From NCBI GenBank assembly GCA_965237405.1, contig OZ250139.1:2294001-2358000 (forward strand): a stretch of 64,000 nt of DNA. Reading direction: 5' to 3'. Both the position numbers and the translations under genes were made by a program. Under the pieces are notes generated by a model. The model was not told where the DNA came from. It saw only the letters and a program-made list of their open reading frames with translations, and did no database searches. This stretch comes from CAUZIB01 sp963663925 (GTDB taxonomy: Bacteria; Acidobacteriota; Vicinamibacteria; Vicinamibacterales; UBA8438). Shown here piece by piece: positions 1-7,195 of this stretch (the first letter of the stretch is position 1; each line of letters opens with the position of its first letter).

Positions 1-78
1 CTGCTCAAGATACGAGCAAGGCGAGAAGGTCCTCGCCCCTTGAATCGGAGCGCGCTGGATCGTGATGCCGCTCGGAAG

Positions 79-107
79 TGTCGCAAACGACCGTTTACGA
101 CACATGC
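79..107 (+). repeat. Resolvase crossover-like site, copy 1
   Basis: This 29-base sequence is repeated exactly at 1369-1397. It contains an imperfect inverted repeat with half-sites TGTCGCAAAC and GTTTACGACA, the layout of a serine-recombinase crossover site. In this copy the ATG at its end opens only ATG-CTG-ATC-TAA, so it looks like the stub of a lost resolvase gene. Confidence 0.6.
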
Positions 108-194
108 TGATCTAACCTGTGGCTTGACCGAGGCGTCGGGTTGATTGCCAACCCTGACGTTCCAGTTCAGGGTACGATCCCAACGGACCTGACA

Positions 195-1136
195 ATGATG
201 TGCACCAGGAGGTCGCTCTTCGGCGCTTGCGTGCTGGCTCTCGCCGGTGCCGGACTGTCCACCGGCTCGGCCTCGGCGCAGCCAGCGTCGGGCTTCTATC
301 TGAGCCAGGAGATCGGGCTCAACGTCGCGCCGGCGGTGGCGCTGCTCGGCAACAGCACCGACCGGGCCAGCCGCTGTGACGAGTTTATCAACCCCCGTTT
401 CGCGGAGGTCCCCGGGTGCACCGATCCGAACCGCGGGTCGGGCGCGGGGTGGAAGACCACCTACGATCGCGCCGCCGGCATCCTGGCGGGACTGTCGGCC
501 GGCTACCGGTTCGGTGGGCGACTGCGCGTCGAGGCGGAATGGTTCCATCGGGAGTCGGCGTACGATCAGACCTCGCCGGTGACGAGCGCGACCGGCGACA
601 CCTTTGCGAAGCTGGACGGCGAGATCCAGCGGGCCGAGGACCGGATCGGCAGCCTCTCGTCGCAGAACGTCTTCGCCAACGCGTACGTCGACTTCCCCGG
701 TCGGAGCCGTGTGACGCCGTACGTCGGAGCCGGAGTCGGCATCGGTCTGACCGCGCTGGACTACGGTGACTTGTGGGCGCGGAACCCCAACCCCGCTGCG
801 ATCGGCACGGCCGCGGGCCTCCCGAATGAGGCGGAGATCCGCCGGAACCTCGCGGCCACCACCACGAGTAAACAGGCGGAGCTGCACGACCGACTGACCG
901 GGTACCAGGTGTTGGGCGGCGTGGACTACGCCATGTCGGATGCCGTCTCGCTCGGCATCAAGGGCCGCTGGGTCCGCTTCGGCCGCTTTGCCGCCGACGA
1001 CATCGAATGGGAGCGCCTCCGGAGCCACGCGTCGGAACTGCGTCTCGACGGCAGCGAGCCGGTGACATTCCGCATCCGTACAGACGGCGCGCTCTCGTTC
1101 GTGGGCGTCAGCTTGGCTATGCGGTATACGTTCTGA
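195..1136 (+). CDS. Outer-membrane beta-barrel protein
   Basis: The product has an N-terminal signal peptide (Arg-Arg followed by a hydrophobic stretch and an Ala-rich cleavage region ending SASAQ). The mature part alternates short amphipathic strands and glycine-rich turns, such as a GAGVGIGL strand, and ends in Tyr-Thr-Phe, the C-terminal aromatic signature of outer-membrane barrels. I chose the ATG at 195 or 198 because the 18 residues upstream do not look like a signal peptide. A central charged segment rich in Glu and Arg would be an extracellular loop. The family is that of small OmpW/P44-like barrels, with no specific substrate visible. The gene lies exactly between the two copies of the resolvase-type site, so it may be deletable cargo. 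Confidence 0.75.
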   Translation: MMCTRRSLFGACVLALAGAGLSTGSASAQPASGFYLSQEIGLNVAPAVALLGNSTDRASRCDEFINPRFAEVPGCTDPNRGSGAGWKTTYDRAAGILAGLSAGYRFGGRLRVEAEWFHRESAYDQTSPVTSATGDTFAKLDGEIQRAEDRIGSLSSQNVFANAYVDFPGRSRVTPYVGAGVGIGLTALDYGDLWARNPNPAAIGTAAGLPNEAEIRRNLAATTTSKQAELHDRLTGYQVLGGVDYAMSDAVSLGIKGRWVRFGRFAADDIEWERLRSHASELRLDGSEPVTFRIRTDGALSFVGVSLAMRYTF

Positions 1137-1368
1137 TCGAGCAATACCGCAGCCCGTTCGTGTTCCCCAGCGCGGGGGGAAGCTAGGCGATACCGTGGGC
1201 GGGGCTGTTTCTGGTGCGTCTGTGGCTCTCCCAGTAATCGTTTTTGTGAAAAAACATAGTAAAACAGTTGGTGTGATGCCGTTCCCACCACCCAGACCCT
1301 TAATGCCGGGTCGAAACGTTTTTTCGCCTTTCTGTTAGGCACCTGCACCGCCTCGGCTCTCGCCCTCC

Positions 1369-1397
1369 TGTCGCAAACGACCGTTTACGACACATGC
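1369..1397 (+). repeat. Resolvase crossover-like site, copy 2
   Basis: This is an exact direct repeat of 79-107. Here it lies immediately before and includes the ATG (1394) of a resolvase-like gene, the usual position of a res or crossover site. The two copies are in the same orientation, so recombination between them would excise the barrel gene as a circle. Confidence 0.6.
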
Positions 1398-1690
1398 GGA
1401 TCGGCTACGCCAGCGTCTCGAAGGCGGACGGCTCCCAGTCGCTGGACCTGCAGCGCGACGCGTTACGGACGGGCGATGTGCTCGTCGTCTGGAAGCTCGA
1501 CCGCCTCGGCCGCACCCTCGCCCACCTGGTCACCACCGTGCAGGACCTGTCGGCCCGCGGCGTGGGCCTGCGCGTGCTCACCGGGCAAGGCGCGCAGATC
1601 GCACCACCACCGCCGGCCGCCTCGTGTTCGGCATCTTCGCGGCGCTGGGGGGAGTGAACGATGAACCGGACGCAACCGTGACGTCTACTC
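1394..1690 (+). pseudogene. Serine recombinase (resolvase/invertase), broken
   Basis: The first 24 residues match a resolvase N-terminus (RIGYASVSKADGS, with the catalytic Ser in ASVS, then LDLQRDAL). The block that should carry about 30 residues of the catalytic core is missing, and the frame continues at GDVLVVWKLDRLGR, a strongly conserved resolvase motif. After GQGAQI the reading frame is lost; the family sequence (TTTAGRLVFGIFAAL) continues in another frame around 1600-1645. The DNA-binding C-terminal domain is absent. The gene therefore has an internal deletion, a frameshift and a truncation and cannot be active. Its upstream site is intact, so a related enzyme acting in trans could still use it. 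Confidence 0.8.
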
Positions 1691-1708
1691 ATCGAAGCCC
1701 CGCCGCGG

Positions 1709-1897
1709 TCAAGGGACTAGGTGCGCCGTGTTCCACTCCCTCGCCCGGCGCTGCGCCGGGCTCAGGTCTGCAGGCGTCATACGCGCGGCGAGGTCATCGC
1801 GTCCTGTCACAGTCCGCTCGCGCTGCTCGCCGGTTAACCGGGAGGCGGCGAGGTTCAACCACATGTGAGCTTCGACGTTGTCTTGCGGCACACCGCG
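1709..1897 (-). pseudogene. Sel1-repeat protein, C-terminal fragment
   Basis: On the minus strand the frame reads GRGVPQDNVEAHMWLNLAAS and continues through a typical Sel1-repeat C-terminal tail (SPAQRRAREW). A stop codon lies just upstream in the same frame, so only the last half-repeat and tail survive. Sel1 (TPR-like) repeats form helical solenoids used as protein-interaction scaffolds. A second, longer Sel1 gene lies at 4229-4767. The two fragments are distinct in sequence, so this is probably the remains of a paralogue. Confidence 0.6.
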
Positions 1898-2097
1898 ACC
1901 CTCGGCGCGTCACGCTACGGGAAAACCCCCACGCGGCGCGCTGAGCGGCCCCAGGGCGCGCTTTGTCGGCGGACGGGCTGTGAAGAGAGTATGCCCGGCC
2001 CGAGGTCGCGCCCCCACGGGGCATCCTCGAGCCCGAAACGGGACGCTGAGGACCCCGGCGGCGGGAAGGCTATCTATCCTCAGGGCCACGGCCGAAC

Positions 2098-2553
2098 TCA
2101 GGGCCGCAGGAGGGAGAGCCGGAATCCCGCAATCTCCTTAGCCTCGGCAGCAGTCAGAGTAATACGTTCAAGCAGTGCTGTAGCTAGGCGATCCACTTGC
2201 GCCTGAACCTCAGGATTGCTTAGGAATAGCACCGCCTCGTTCGCATAGGCTGAGCATTGTTCCTGGCTCAACTGCAAATATAGGAGTGCTTCGTGATCGC
2301 TCCCCACAGTCTGGAATGGAATGTTTACTCCTGGGCGGATCTCATCCCAAGCCTTCTCTGACAATGGACCAGAAAAGAGCGTTACCGCATCATCCGGCTT
2401 GCTCATGCCGAGCCTTGTGGTACCAAAACTCCCGACTCCTGGTTCAATCGAAACGAATTCAATTTTTGTCTCGTAGTGGAACGCCGCAACAGCGTGAGCA
2501 GCCTCGTGCCTCGCTGTAGTCAACCGTTCTCCAGCATCGTCTCTTGCACACAT
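2098..2553 (-). CDS. Stand-alone M41-like zinc peptidase domain protein
   Basis: The 151-residue product begins with a region containing ARHEAAHAVAAF, where His-Glu-Ala-Ala-His fits the HExxH zinc-binding motif of the FtsH/M41 peptidase family. The Gly-Thr-Thr-Arg-Leu-Gly stretch and a following SGPLSEK region also resemble that peptidase domain. There is no AAA ATPase domain and no membrane segment, so this is a small cytosolic peptidase-domain protein rather than FtsH. Such stand-alone domains are common in mobile or accessory regions and their substrates are unknown. The gene is AT-richer than its neighbours, and no operon partner is evident. Confidence 0.6.
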   Translation of the reverse strand: MCARDDAGERLTTARHEAAHAVAAFHYETKIEFVSIEPGVGSFGTTRLGMSKPDDAVTLFSGPLSEKAWDEIRPGVNIPFQTVGSDHEALLYLQLSQEQCSAYANEAVLFLSNPEVQAQVDRLATALLERITLTAAEAKEIAGFRLSLLRP

Positions 2554-2711
2554 CTAAGCTTCACCTGACGGGACTATTCCACGAGGCGCAGCTGCGACGG
2601 CGCAATGCGCGGCGGCGACGGTGAGAGCAGCAGCGCCCCCGTGACCGTCTGGTAGTGCAGGTCCGGCCGTACTCATCGTAAACAGCGTGCGGACGCCGAC
2701 GAAGGCCTGGC

Positions 2712-2909
2712 CTAGCTGGCCTTGGCCCGTCCGACGATCGCTTCGCGTAATCCTTCCATCAGCCCTTCCAGGTGCGCCATGCGTTCGCGGAGTGCCCCGA
2801 CCTCGCCGCGTAATTCGTGGATGTCCTGCCGCACCCCGCGAGCCGAGGTGAGGATCACGCCCGCGAGCGCGACACCCACCGTCACGGTGGTAATAATTTC
2901 CGGCGTCAT
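2712..2909 (-). CDS. Small membrane-anchored coiled-coil protein
   Basis: This 65-residue protein has one N-terminal transmembrane helix (about residues 4-23), followed by a heptad-like Leu/Glu/Arg-rich segment (about residues 28-60) that should form a coiled coil. It is oriented with the hydrophobic anchor first and no cleavage site. Short proteins with this architecture are frequent in environmental genomes; no function is established. The next minus-strand gene upstream is the broken zinc-ribbon gene at 2922-3231, only 12 bases away, so the two could be cotranscribed. Confidence 0.55.
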   Translation of the reverse strand: MTPEIITTVTVGVALAGVILTSARGVRQDIHELRGEVGALRERMAHLEGLMEGLREAIVGRAKAS

Positions 2910-2921
2910 GCTTCCTCCAAA

Positions 2922-3231
2922 TCAGTCGGAAGGATTTCTCCGGCTACGGTCAACACTCTCCATCAAAGTACGAGTTGGCACCGACGCGTTCACCACAAGC
3001 GTAAAGCGGTTGAGTTTCCCGACGCTGGCTTCGATCAGAGCACGTGCAAAGGTCGTGTCGTCTCCACCACGCCAAAGAGTCTCGCCGCACGACACACAGC
3101 GGTTCTCGTTCTTCAGGGCGTTTGTTTCGGCGACCGGAATCGTCACAGACACACCGCATTTGCACGTGCGCCAAGGCTGCGATATCCTCGACGGCCAACG
3201 CCATCGTGTGGGTCAATGCCATGACGGGCAA
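2922..3231 (-). pseudogene. Zinc-ribbon-like small protein with a frameshift
   Basis: Two minus-strand frames join into one plausible protein. The upstream frame (from the ATG at 3231) gives a start ending in EDIAALAHVQMRC. A second frame then gives CKCGVSVTIPV, a CVSCGETLW knuckle and a C-terminal helix. Together they have paired CxC and CxxC motifs spaced as in small zinc-ribbon proteins. The frames overlap near position 3150 and need a one-base shift to fuse. It could be a frameshifted gene or a sequencing or assembly error. The function is unknown. Confidence 0.45.
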
Positions 3232-3249
3232 CTTACCACGACGCCACTC

Positions 3250-3864
3250 GTGATATTTTTGATTCCTTCACACAGCCGCCGATGTCGTTCGCGGATTCGT
3301 CGTCGCTTCAGATCGTCGCCAAGGAGGCTGCTGCTGCGCGCTCTGTTGATCGTCGCTATCGCTCTCGCCCTGCCGGCCGTAGCCGTTCACGCTCAGCAGT
3401 CAAGCGCTTCCGCAACCCTGGAGTTTGTCGTTGCCGTGAGCGATGAGACCATCGACGATGGCGAGTCGACGACCGAGAGGGTCTGTCTGAATGGTGGGTG
3501 CCACGTTCTCATGCTCGGCGGCGCACCTCACCCGCCGGAGTACAGCCCACCGGAGTACAACCCACCGGAAGTCGAAAACGACGCTTTGGTCGAAAGCGCT
3601 AAGAAGTTGAACGACGCTTTGGTCGACGCTTTCTGGGCGACCGCCACGGTCGAGTTCGAGAAGCAGACCTTTCGCGAGGGGACTCAGAACTCGTATCGCG
3701 GACTGTTTGATTCATCAGGCTACAACATGCTGCTGAATACGCAGGCCAGTGCTGGCACAACTACGTGGCAAACCCTAGTGTTTCCTGGGCCTGGATGTAT
3801 GTCGATCTCTGTAAAGAACAGCTCCGTGACACTCTACGACCTGGACGTGAGGGTGACCCAATGA
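3250..3864 (+). CDS. Secreted protein with Pro-Pro-Glu-Tyr repeats
   Basis: The open frame starts far upstream, but only the part from about the GTG at 3250 looks coding. It has an Arg-rich N-region followed by a hydrophobic core (LLIVAIALALPAVAV) and an AHAQQ-type cleavage site. The mature protein has a short PPEYSPPEYNPPEVE repeat and then a KKLNDALVDAFW helix. The start is uncertain: an AAGGAGG-like sequence at 3321-3327 directly precedes CTG codons, so a shorter non-ATG start is possible. No domain is recognised. The product is likely periplasmic or exported. Confidence 0.45.
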   Translation: MIFLIPSHSRRCRSRIRRRFRSSPRRLLLRALLIVAIALALPAVAVHAQQSSASATLEFVVAVSDETIDDGESTTERVCLNGGCHVLMLGGAPHPPEYSPPEYNPPEVENDALVESAKKLNDALVDAFWATATVEFEKQTFREGTQNSYRGLFDSSGYNMLLNTQASAGTTTWQTLVFPGPGCMSISVKNSSVTLYDLDVRVTQ

Positions 3865-3925
3865 AGCGTGGCGCTGCCGACAATAAAGAGAGCCGAGCGC
3901 GGTAGTGCCCGCTGCGCGGTGAGTC

Positions 3926-4144
3926 ATGTTCCGCGCCCGACACGGCGGCGTCTGGCACTTCTGCACGAACTGTCCTCACTGGCCGGACGACTTTGAGGAG
4001 TTCGATGACGACGACTCCCACGTGGGGAAGACCTGTAAGGTCTGCCTTCGGCTTGACGCGACCGGTGAGTGCGACTACGAGGAACCCGCCTACTCGCTGT
4101 CGCTGGCGATGTTGAGGCACACACTTGCGAGCGGCGGCCATTAA
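3926..4144 (+). CDS. Small Cys-rich protein (two CxxC knuckles)
   Basis: The 72-residue product contains WHFCTNCPHWP, then an acidic Asp/Glu stretch, then GKTCKVCLRLDATGECDY. The two CxxC pairs plus the last Cys suggest a small metal-binding or redox knuckle protein. Similar small proteins of this form (aromatic residue, CxNC, Trp-Pro, then GKxCxxC) occur widely as uncharacterised proteins. It lies in a region of small orphan genes and precedes the convergent Sel1-repeat gene at 4229. Confidence 0.5.
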   Translation: MFRARHGGVWHFCTNCPHWPDDFEEFDDDDSHVGKTCKVCLRLDATGECDYEEPAYSLSLAMLRHTLASGGH

Positions 4145-4228
4145 GAGCGGCACTTCACGACGGTTTTCGTTGGCAGCGCGGTAAGATTGCGGTCGGTGTG
4201 GGATGGCATCGGGAGTGGTCCGTTTGCC

Positions 4229-4767
4229 TTAGTTTTCCTTCAGTTCCTCCCAGGACTTCGGCTGCCATTCCTGCGCTAGCTTTCGGGCTGTGTTGCGTTG
4301 TGAAACAGACAGTTCTCCTGCGACGCGGTCTCTAACGTGTCGGTACACCTCAAACAATATCCCTGTCGTTCGTGAGGCGGCCAAGTTAAGCCACTTGTGG
4401 GCTTGAATAAAATCCTGGGGCACACCCCGACCGTCTTCGTACATGGCTCCGAGGTTAAATTGAGCAGTAGCGTTGCCCTGCTCGGCGGCTAGGCGATACC
4501 AGGTGACGGCTTCGGCGAAATCTTGCGGCACGCCTTTGCCGTTGAAGTACATGGCTCCGAGGTTAAATTGGGCCTCAGCGTTCCCCTGCTCGGCGGCTAG
4601 GCGATACCAGGTGACGGCCGAGGCCAGATCTTCTGACACGCCTTCGCCGTTGGCGTACGCGTAGCCGAGATAGAGCTGCGCTCGAGCGTTCCCCTGCTCA
4701 GCGGCCCGGCGGTACCAGGCGACGGCTTCGGCAAAATCCTGTGGTACGCCGCCTTCGCCGAGGCACA
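4229..4767 (-). pseudogene. Sel1-repeat protein, 5' end removed by an IS6 element
   Basis: The minus-strand frame is open right up to the IS6 terminal repeat at 4768. It contains at least three Sel1 repeats (GVPQDFAEAVAWYRRAAEQG, then a GEGVSEDLASAVTWYRLAAE unit, then AEAVTWYRLAAEQGN). The C-terminal tail is QAHKWLNLAASR followed by SWEELKEN. The start codon and any signal peptide are missing because the insertion cut the gene. An internal ATG at 4639 could still allow a shorter product. Sel1 proteins are interaction scaffolds, and no partner is evident here. Confidence 0.75.
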
Positions 4768-5546
4768 GTCAAGTTAACGAGTCCGGGACATACGAGGGCA
4801 GGCTAATCAGAGATCAGGCTGCCGTCACCGCGGTCCACACGGTGAACGCTCGTGCCCGCAACATTCGATGATGAACCGATCTCAGCCGGTGCCGACCCAC
4901 GCGACACAGATTTTGAATGATGCCGTGAACGTGCAAGAAACACTGCGCGTGGGCGGATGACGTGAAGCCGCGCATCTGACGCTCCCGTTGGCGCGTAGGC
5001 TGAGGGGATACGTCGGCGCGATGGTTCGCGTATTGGGTCGTGTCGTGGGTGACCACAGGCATGACGTCCCGATGGGCGACACGGTAGCTGCCCAACTTGT
5101 CGGTCACGAGCCGCACGGGTTCCTGTCGCTGACTGTTCAACAGTCGGCGGAAGAATCTCCGCGCTGCCCGCGCGTCCCGACGGGGTTGTACGAGGATGTC
5201 GATCAGATCACCGTCTTGATCCACCGCGCGCCAGAGATACTGGCGCTCACCGTTGATCGTCACGAAGACTTCATCCAGGAACCACGTATCTCCGAGTCGA
5301 CCCTGTCGGCGCTTCAACTGCCGAGCGTAGTCGGGGCCGAATTTCCCGCACCACTGCCGAATGGTTTCGTACGACACGATGATGCCTCGTTCGGCAAGCA
5401 AATCCTCAACATCCCGGAAGTTCATGCAGTATCTGTGGTAGAGCCAGACGGCATGGCTGATGATTTCGGGCGGAAAGCGATGCCGAAGGTAGCGCGGCCG
5501 GCGAGTGTTCATCCCGGCATTGTGCTGGGCGGAGAGTTAACTTGAC
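4768..5546 (-). mobile_element. IS6-like insertion sequence (779 bp)
   Basis: The element is bounded by inverted ends, GTCAAGTTAAC at 4768-4778 and GTTAACTTGAC at 5536-5546. It encodes a single DDE transposase. Its length fits the IS6 family. Left and right flanks belong to unrelated genes (a Sel1 protein and a VirB11/CpaF-type ATPase) and show no target-site duplication, which suggests a deletion or co-integrate event joined different sequences after insertion. Confidence 0.8.
4814..5512 (-). CDS. IS6 family transposase
   Basis: The 232-residue protein has the IS6/IS240 architecture. A short helix-turn-helix N-terminus (FRDVEDLLAERGIIVSYETI) precedes a DDE catalytic core with TWFLDEVFVTINGERQYLWR (first Asp) and LVTDKLGSY (second Asp). 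The glutamate region is less clear: the family pattern near the H-R-x-D-V segment reads VTHDTTQYANHRADVSPQPT. IS6 transposases normally form co-integrates without resolution, consistent with the rearranged flanks here. Confidence 0.85.
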   Translation of the reverse strand: MNTRRPRYLRHRFPPEIISHAVWLYHRYCMNFRDVEDLLAERGIIVSYETIRQWCGKFGPDYARQLKRRQGRLGDTWFLDEVFVTINGERQYLWRAVDQDGDLIDILVQPRRDARAARRFFRRLLNSQRQEPVRLVTDKLGSYRVAHRDVMPVVTHDTTQYANHRADVSPQPTRQRERQMRGFTSSAHAQCFLHVHGIIQNLCRVGRHRLRSVHHRMLRARAFTVWTAVTAA

Positions 5547-5716
5547 AATACCCGTCAGCATCCGCGACCTCGTACGCCATGCCTTGCGGCACCGGCCCGA
5601 TCACATCGTCGTCGGCGAGGTGCGCGGCGGCGAAGCGGCCGACCTCTTGCAGGCCCTCAACACCAGACACGGCGGATCACTCACCACCGTCCATGCAAAC
5701 AACGCCGAGAGCGACC
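5547..5716 (+). pseudogene. VirB11/CpaF-type secretion ATPase, internal fragment
   Basis: About 55 codons of a type II/IV secretion NTPase survive between two insertion sequences. They include VSIRDLVRHALRHRPDHIVV, the Walker B-like VGEVRGGEA and the His-box motif GGSLTTVHANNAES. Both ends are cut exactly at IS termini (IS6 at 5546 and the rve-type IS at 5717). The parent protein would be about 300-450 residues and would power pilus assembly or DNA transfer. It may be a relic of a conjugation system like that at 55.7-64 kb, where no VirB11 gene is visible. Confidence 0.75.
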
Positions 5717-7066
5717 TGTGGGTGGCGAATTCGTAGGAATCCGACATCGTTCGATCTTCGGGTCCCCGTCGAGTCCCGAGAGTCCCCCGCGAAGTTGTCG
5801 CGATGGCATGAGTAAGGCGTGCAGCTGACGCACTGCCCTGCTGTGTCGCGATAGACGTCGAACGCGGGCGCGTCGACCCGCTCGCCACCGTCTTCGCTGG
5901 TCAGATGTCACGCCGCGATCGGTGTCTGATAGAGACCACGGCAATGCGCGTCCCATCGGTAGCGGTCGAGCCGTGCGACATCCTTTCGTATCGGGACGGG
6001 CGTCCGCCCGTCCAACGACGCATGGGCCCGATGCGCATTGTAGAAGTCCTGGAAGGCCACCAGTTTGTCTTCCAGGTCCGACGCAGACCAGAACAGCAGT
6101 TGATCCACGCATTCTCGTCGCAGCGTGCCGATCAACCGTTCGACAAACGGATGCGACAGCGGCACATACGGCACACTCTTCACCTCGGTCACCTGCAGCA
6201 CCCGCAGGTTGGCGCGCCATGGGTGAAACCGATACAGCGGGTCGTGGTCGGAGCTGAGGCGCGTCGGACGCGAGAGCCCTCGAATCGCATGGTTGAACAT
6301 ACGGCACAGGGCCCGGCCATCCACGGTTCCAGCATGGATGCCAAAGCCGACGATCCGCCGCGTGTATTGGTCCATCACTACCAGCACCCAATGGCTTCGC
6401 AGGATCGCCGACTCGCACCGGAACAGGTCGATGCTCCACAGGCTATCCTTCGCATGCCCCAGGAACGTCAGCCAGAACGGACCACTCGAGTGGGGTGCCG
6501 GTCGATCGTGCGTAGCGAGCACTCGGCGCACCACGTCCTTGTCGCTGTCGACCGCACAGGCGAGCGCGATCTGTTGTGCGATCCGCGGCCAGCCCCACCT
6601 GGGGTTGCGCCGCTTCATGTCGACGATGGCGTCGACCAGTGCTTTGGACGGTCCTTGGGGGCCGGTGCGACGGCGCGTGGGTGAAAACAGCCAGCGGTAC
6701 TTGCGGGTGCGCAGAGCCCGATGGAACTCCAGGATCGTCGACGGTCTCAGCACGATCGCTGAGCGAATCACCCGGGCCGGGCGCATGAACAGTGCACACA
6801 CGCCGGCGAGGATCCGATCCGACGCGCAGAGATTCGGCGCCCGGTGCCGCGAGCGATTCAGAATGAGCAGTGGCTGCTTGACCAAGACCGATTCAGCCAC
6901 GACAGACCGCAGGCCGCCGGGGCCCATCAGCCGGGCCAGGGTGGCGATCAGGTGCACCAGCAGGATGATCGGGTCGCGCATCGGAACATCCTAGCGACCA
7001 CTCCCAGGATCACCAAACTTGATAATCTCAACGGATTGCGGGCTGAGTAGTAATTCGCCACCCACA
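5717..7066 (-). mobile_element. rve-type insertion sequence, copy 1 (about 1.35 kb)
   Basis: The element has terminal inverted repeats TGTGGGTGGCGAATT at both ends (5717-5731 and, reversed, 7052-7066) and one transposase gene. A second near-identical copy lies at 8968-10321 in the same orientation. The left flank is the ATPase fragment. The right flank is the 5' stub of a glycosyltransferase gene. Confidence 0.85.
5908..6981 (-). CDS. rve-family (IS3/IS481-like) transposase, copy 1
   Basis: The 357-residue product has an N-terminal hydrophobic/basic segment, a helix-turn-helix-like region (NPRWGWPRIAQQIALA), and an integrase-core domain. The acidic triad is visible as SIDLFR, LSSDHDPLY and HPFVERLIGTLRRE. 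A C-terminal YNAHRAHASLDGRTP motif is typical of rve_3 transposases. All three acidic residues are retained, so it may be active. It differs from copy 2 at a modest number of residues, for example DHDPLYRFHPW against DNDPLYRFHQW. Confidence 0.85.
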   Translation of the reverse strand: MRDPIILLVHLIATLARLMGPGGLRSVVAESVLVKQPLLILNRSRHRAPNLCASDRILAGVCALFMRPARVIRSAIVLRPSTILEFHRALRTRKYRWLFSPTRRRTGPQGPSKALVDAIVDMKRRNPRWGWPRIAQQIALACAVDSDKDVVRRVLATHDRPAPHSSGPFWLTFLGHAKDSLWSIDLFRCESAILRSHWVLVVMDQYTRRIVGFGIHAGTVDGRALCRMFNHAIRGLSRPTRLSSDHDPLYRFHPWRANLRVLQVTEVKSVPYVPLSHPFVERLIGTLRRECVDQLLFWSASDLEDKLVAFQDFYNAHRAHASLDGRTPVPIRKDVARLDRYRWDAHCRGLYQTPIAA

Positions 7067-7169
7067 GCTCGCGGGTGAGTGGCAGAGGAGGGCCTTGAGA
7101 CTCGCGATCCAGTGGTGAGCCATGCTCAGTCGTGACGAACACGCGCATACTGGGCTCGATGCTGTCCAC
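7067..7169 (-). pseudogene. Glycosyltransferase, 5' stub cut by IS
   Basis: The minus-strand frame begins near 7169 and reads MRVFVTTEHGSPLDRES from its second ATG, resembling the start of a family-4 glycosyltransferase, before running into the end of the rve-type IS at 7066. It starts 26 bases after the stop of the O-antigen ligase gene, in the same direction, so it was probably the next gene of a polysaccharide operon. Only about 34 codons remain. The family assignment rests on this short N-terminus and is tentative. Confidence 0.4.
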
Positions 7170-7195
7170 CGACGGCTATCACTGTCATCAGCACA

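Noticed and set aside
2722..3249. 5' part of the 380-codon plus-strand frame
   Set aside because: It is a Ser/Arg/Thr-rich shadow of the minus-strand genes; only the part from about 3250 looks like a secreted protein.
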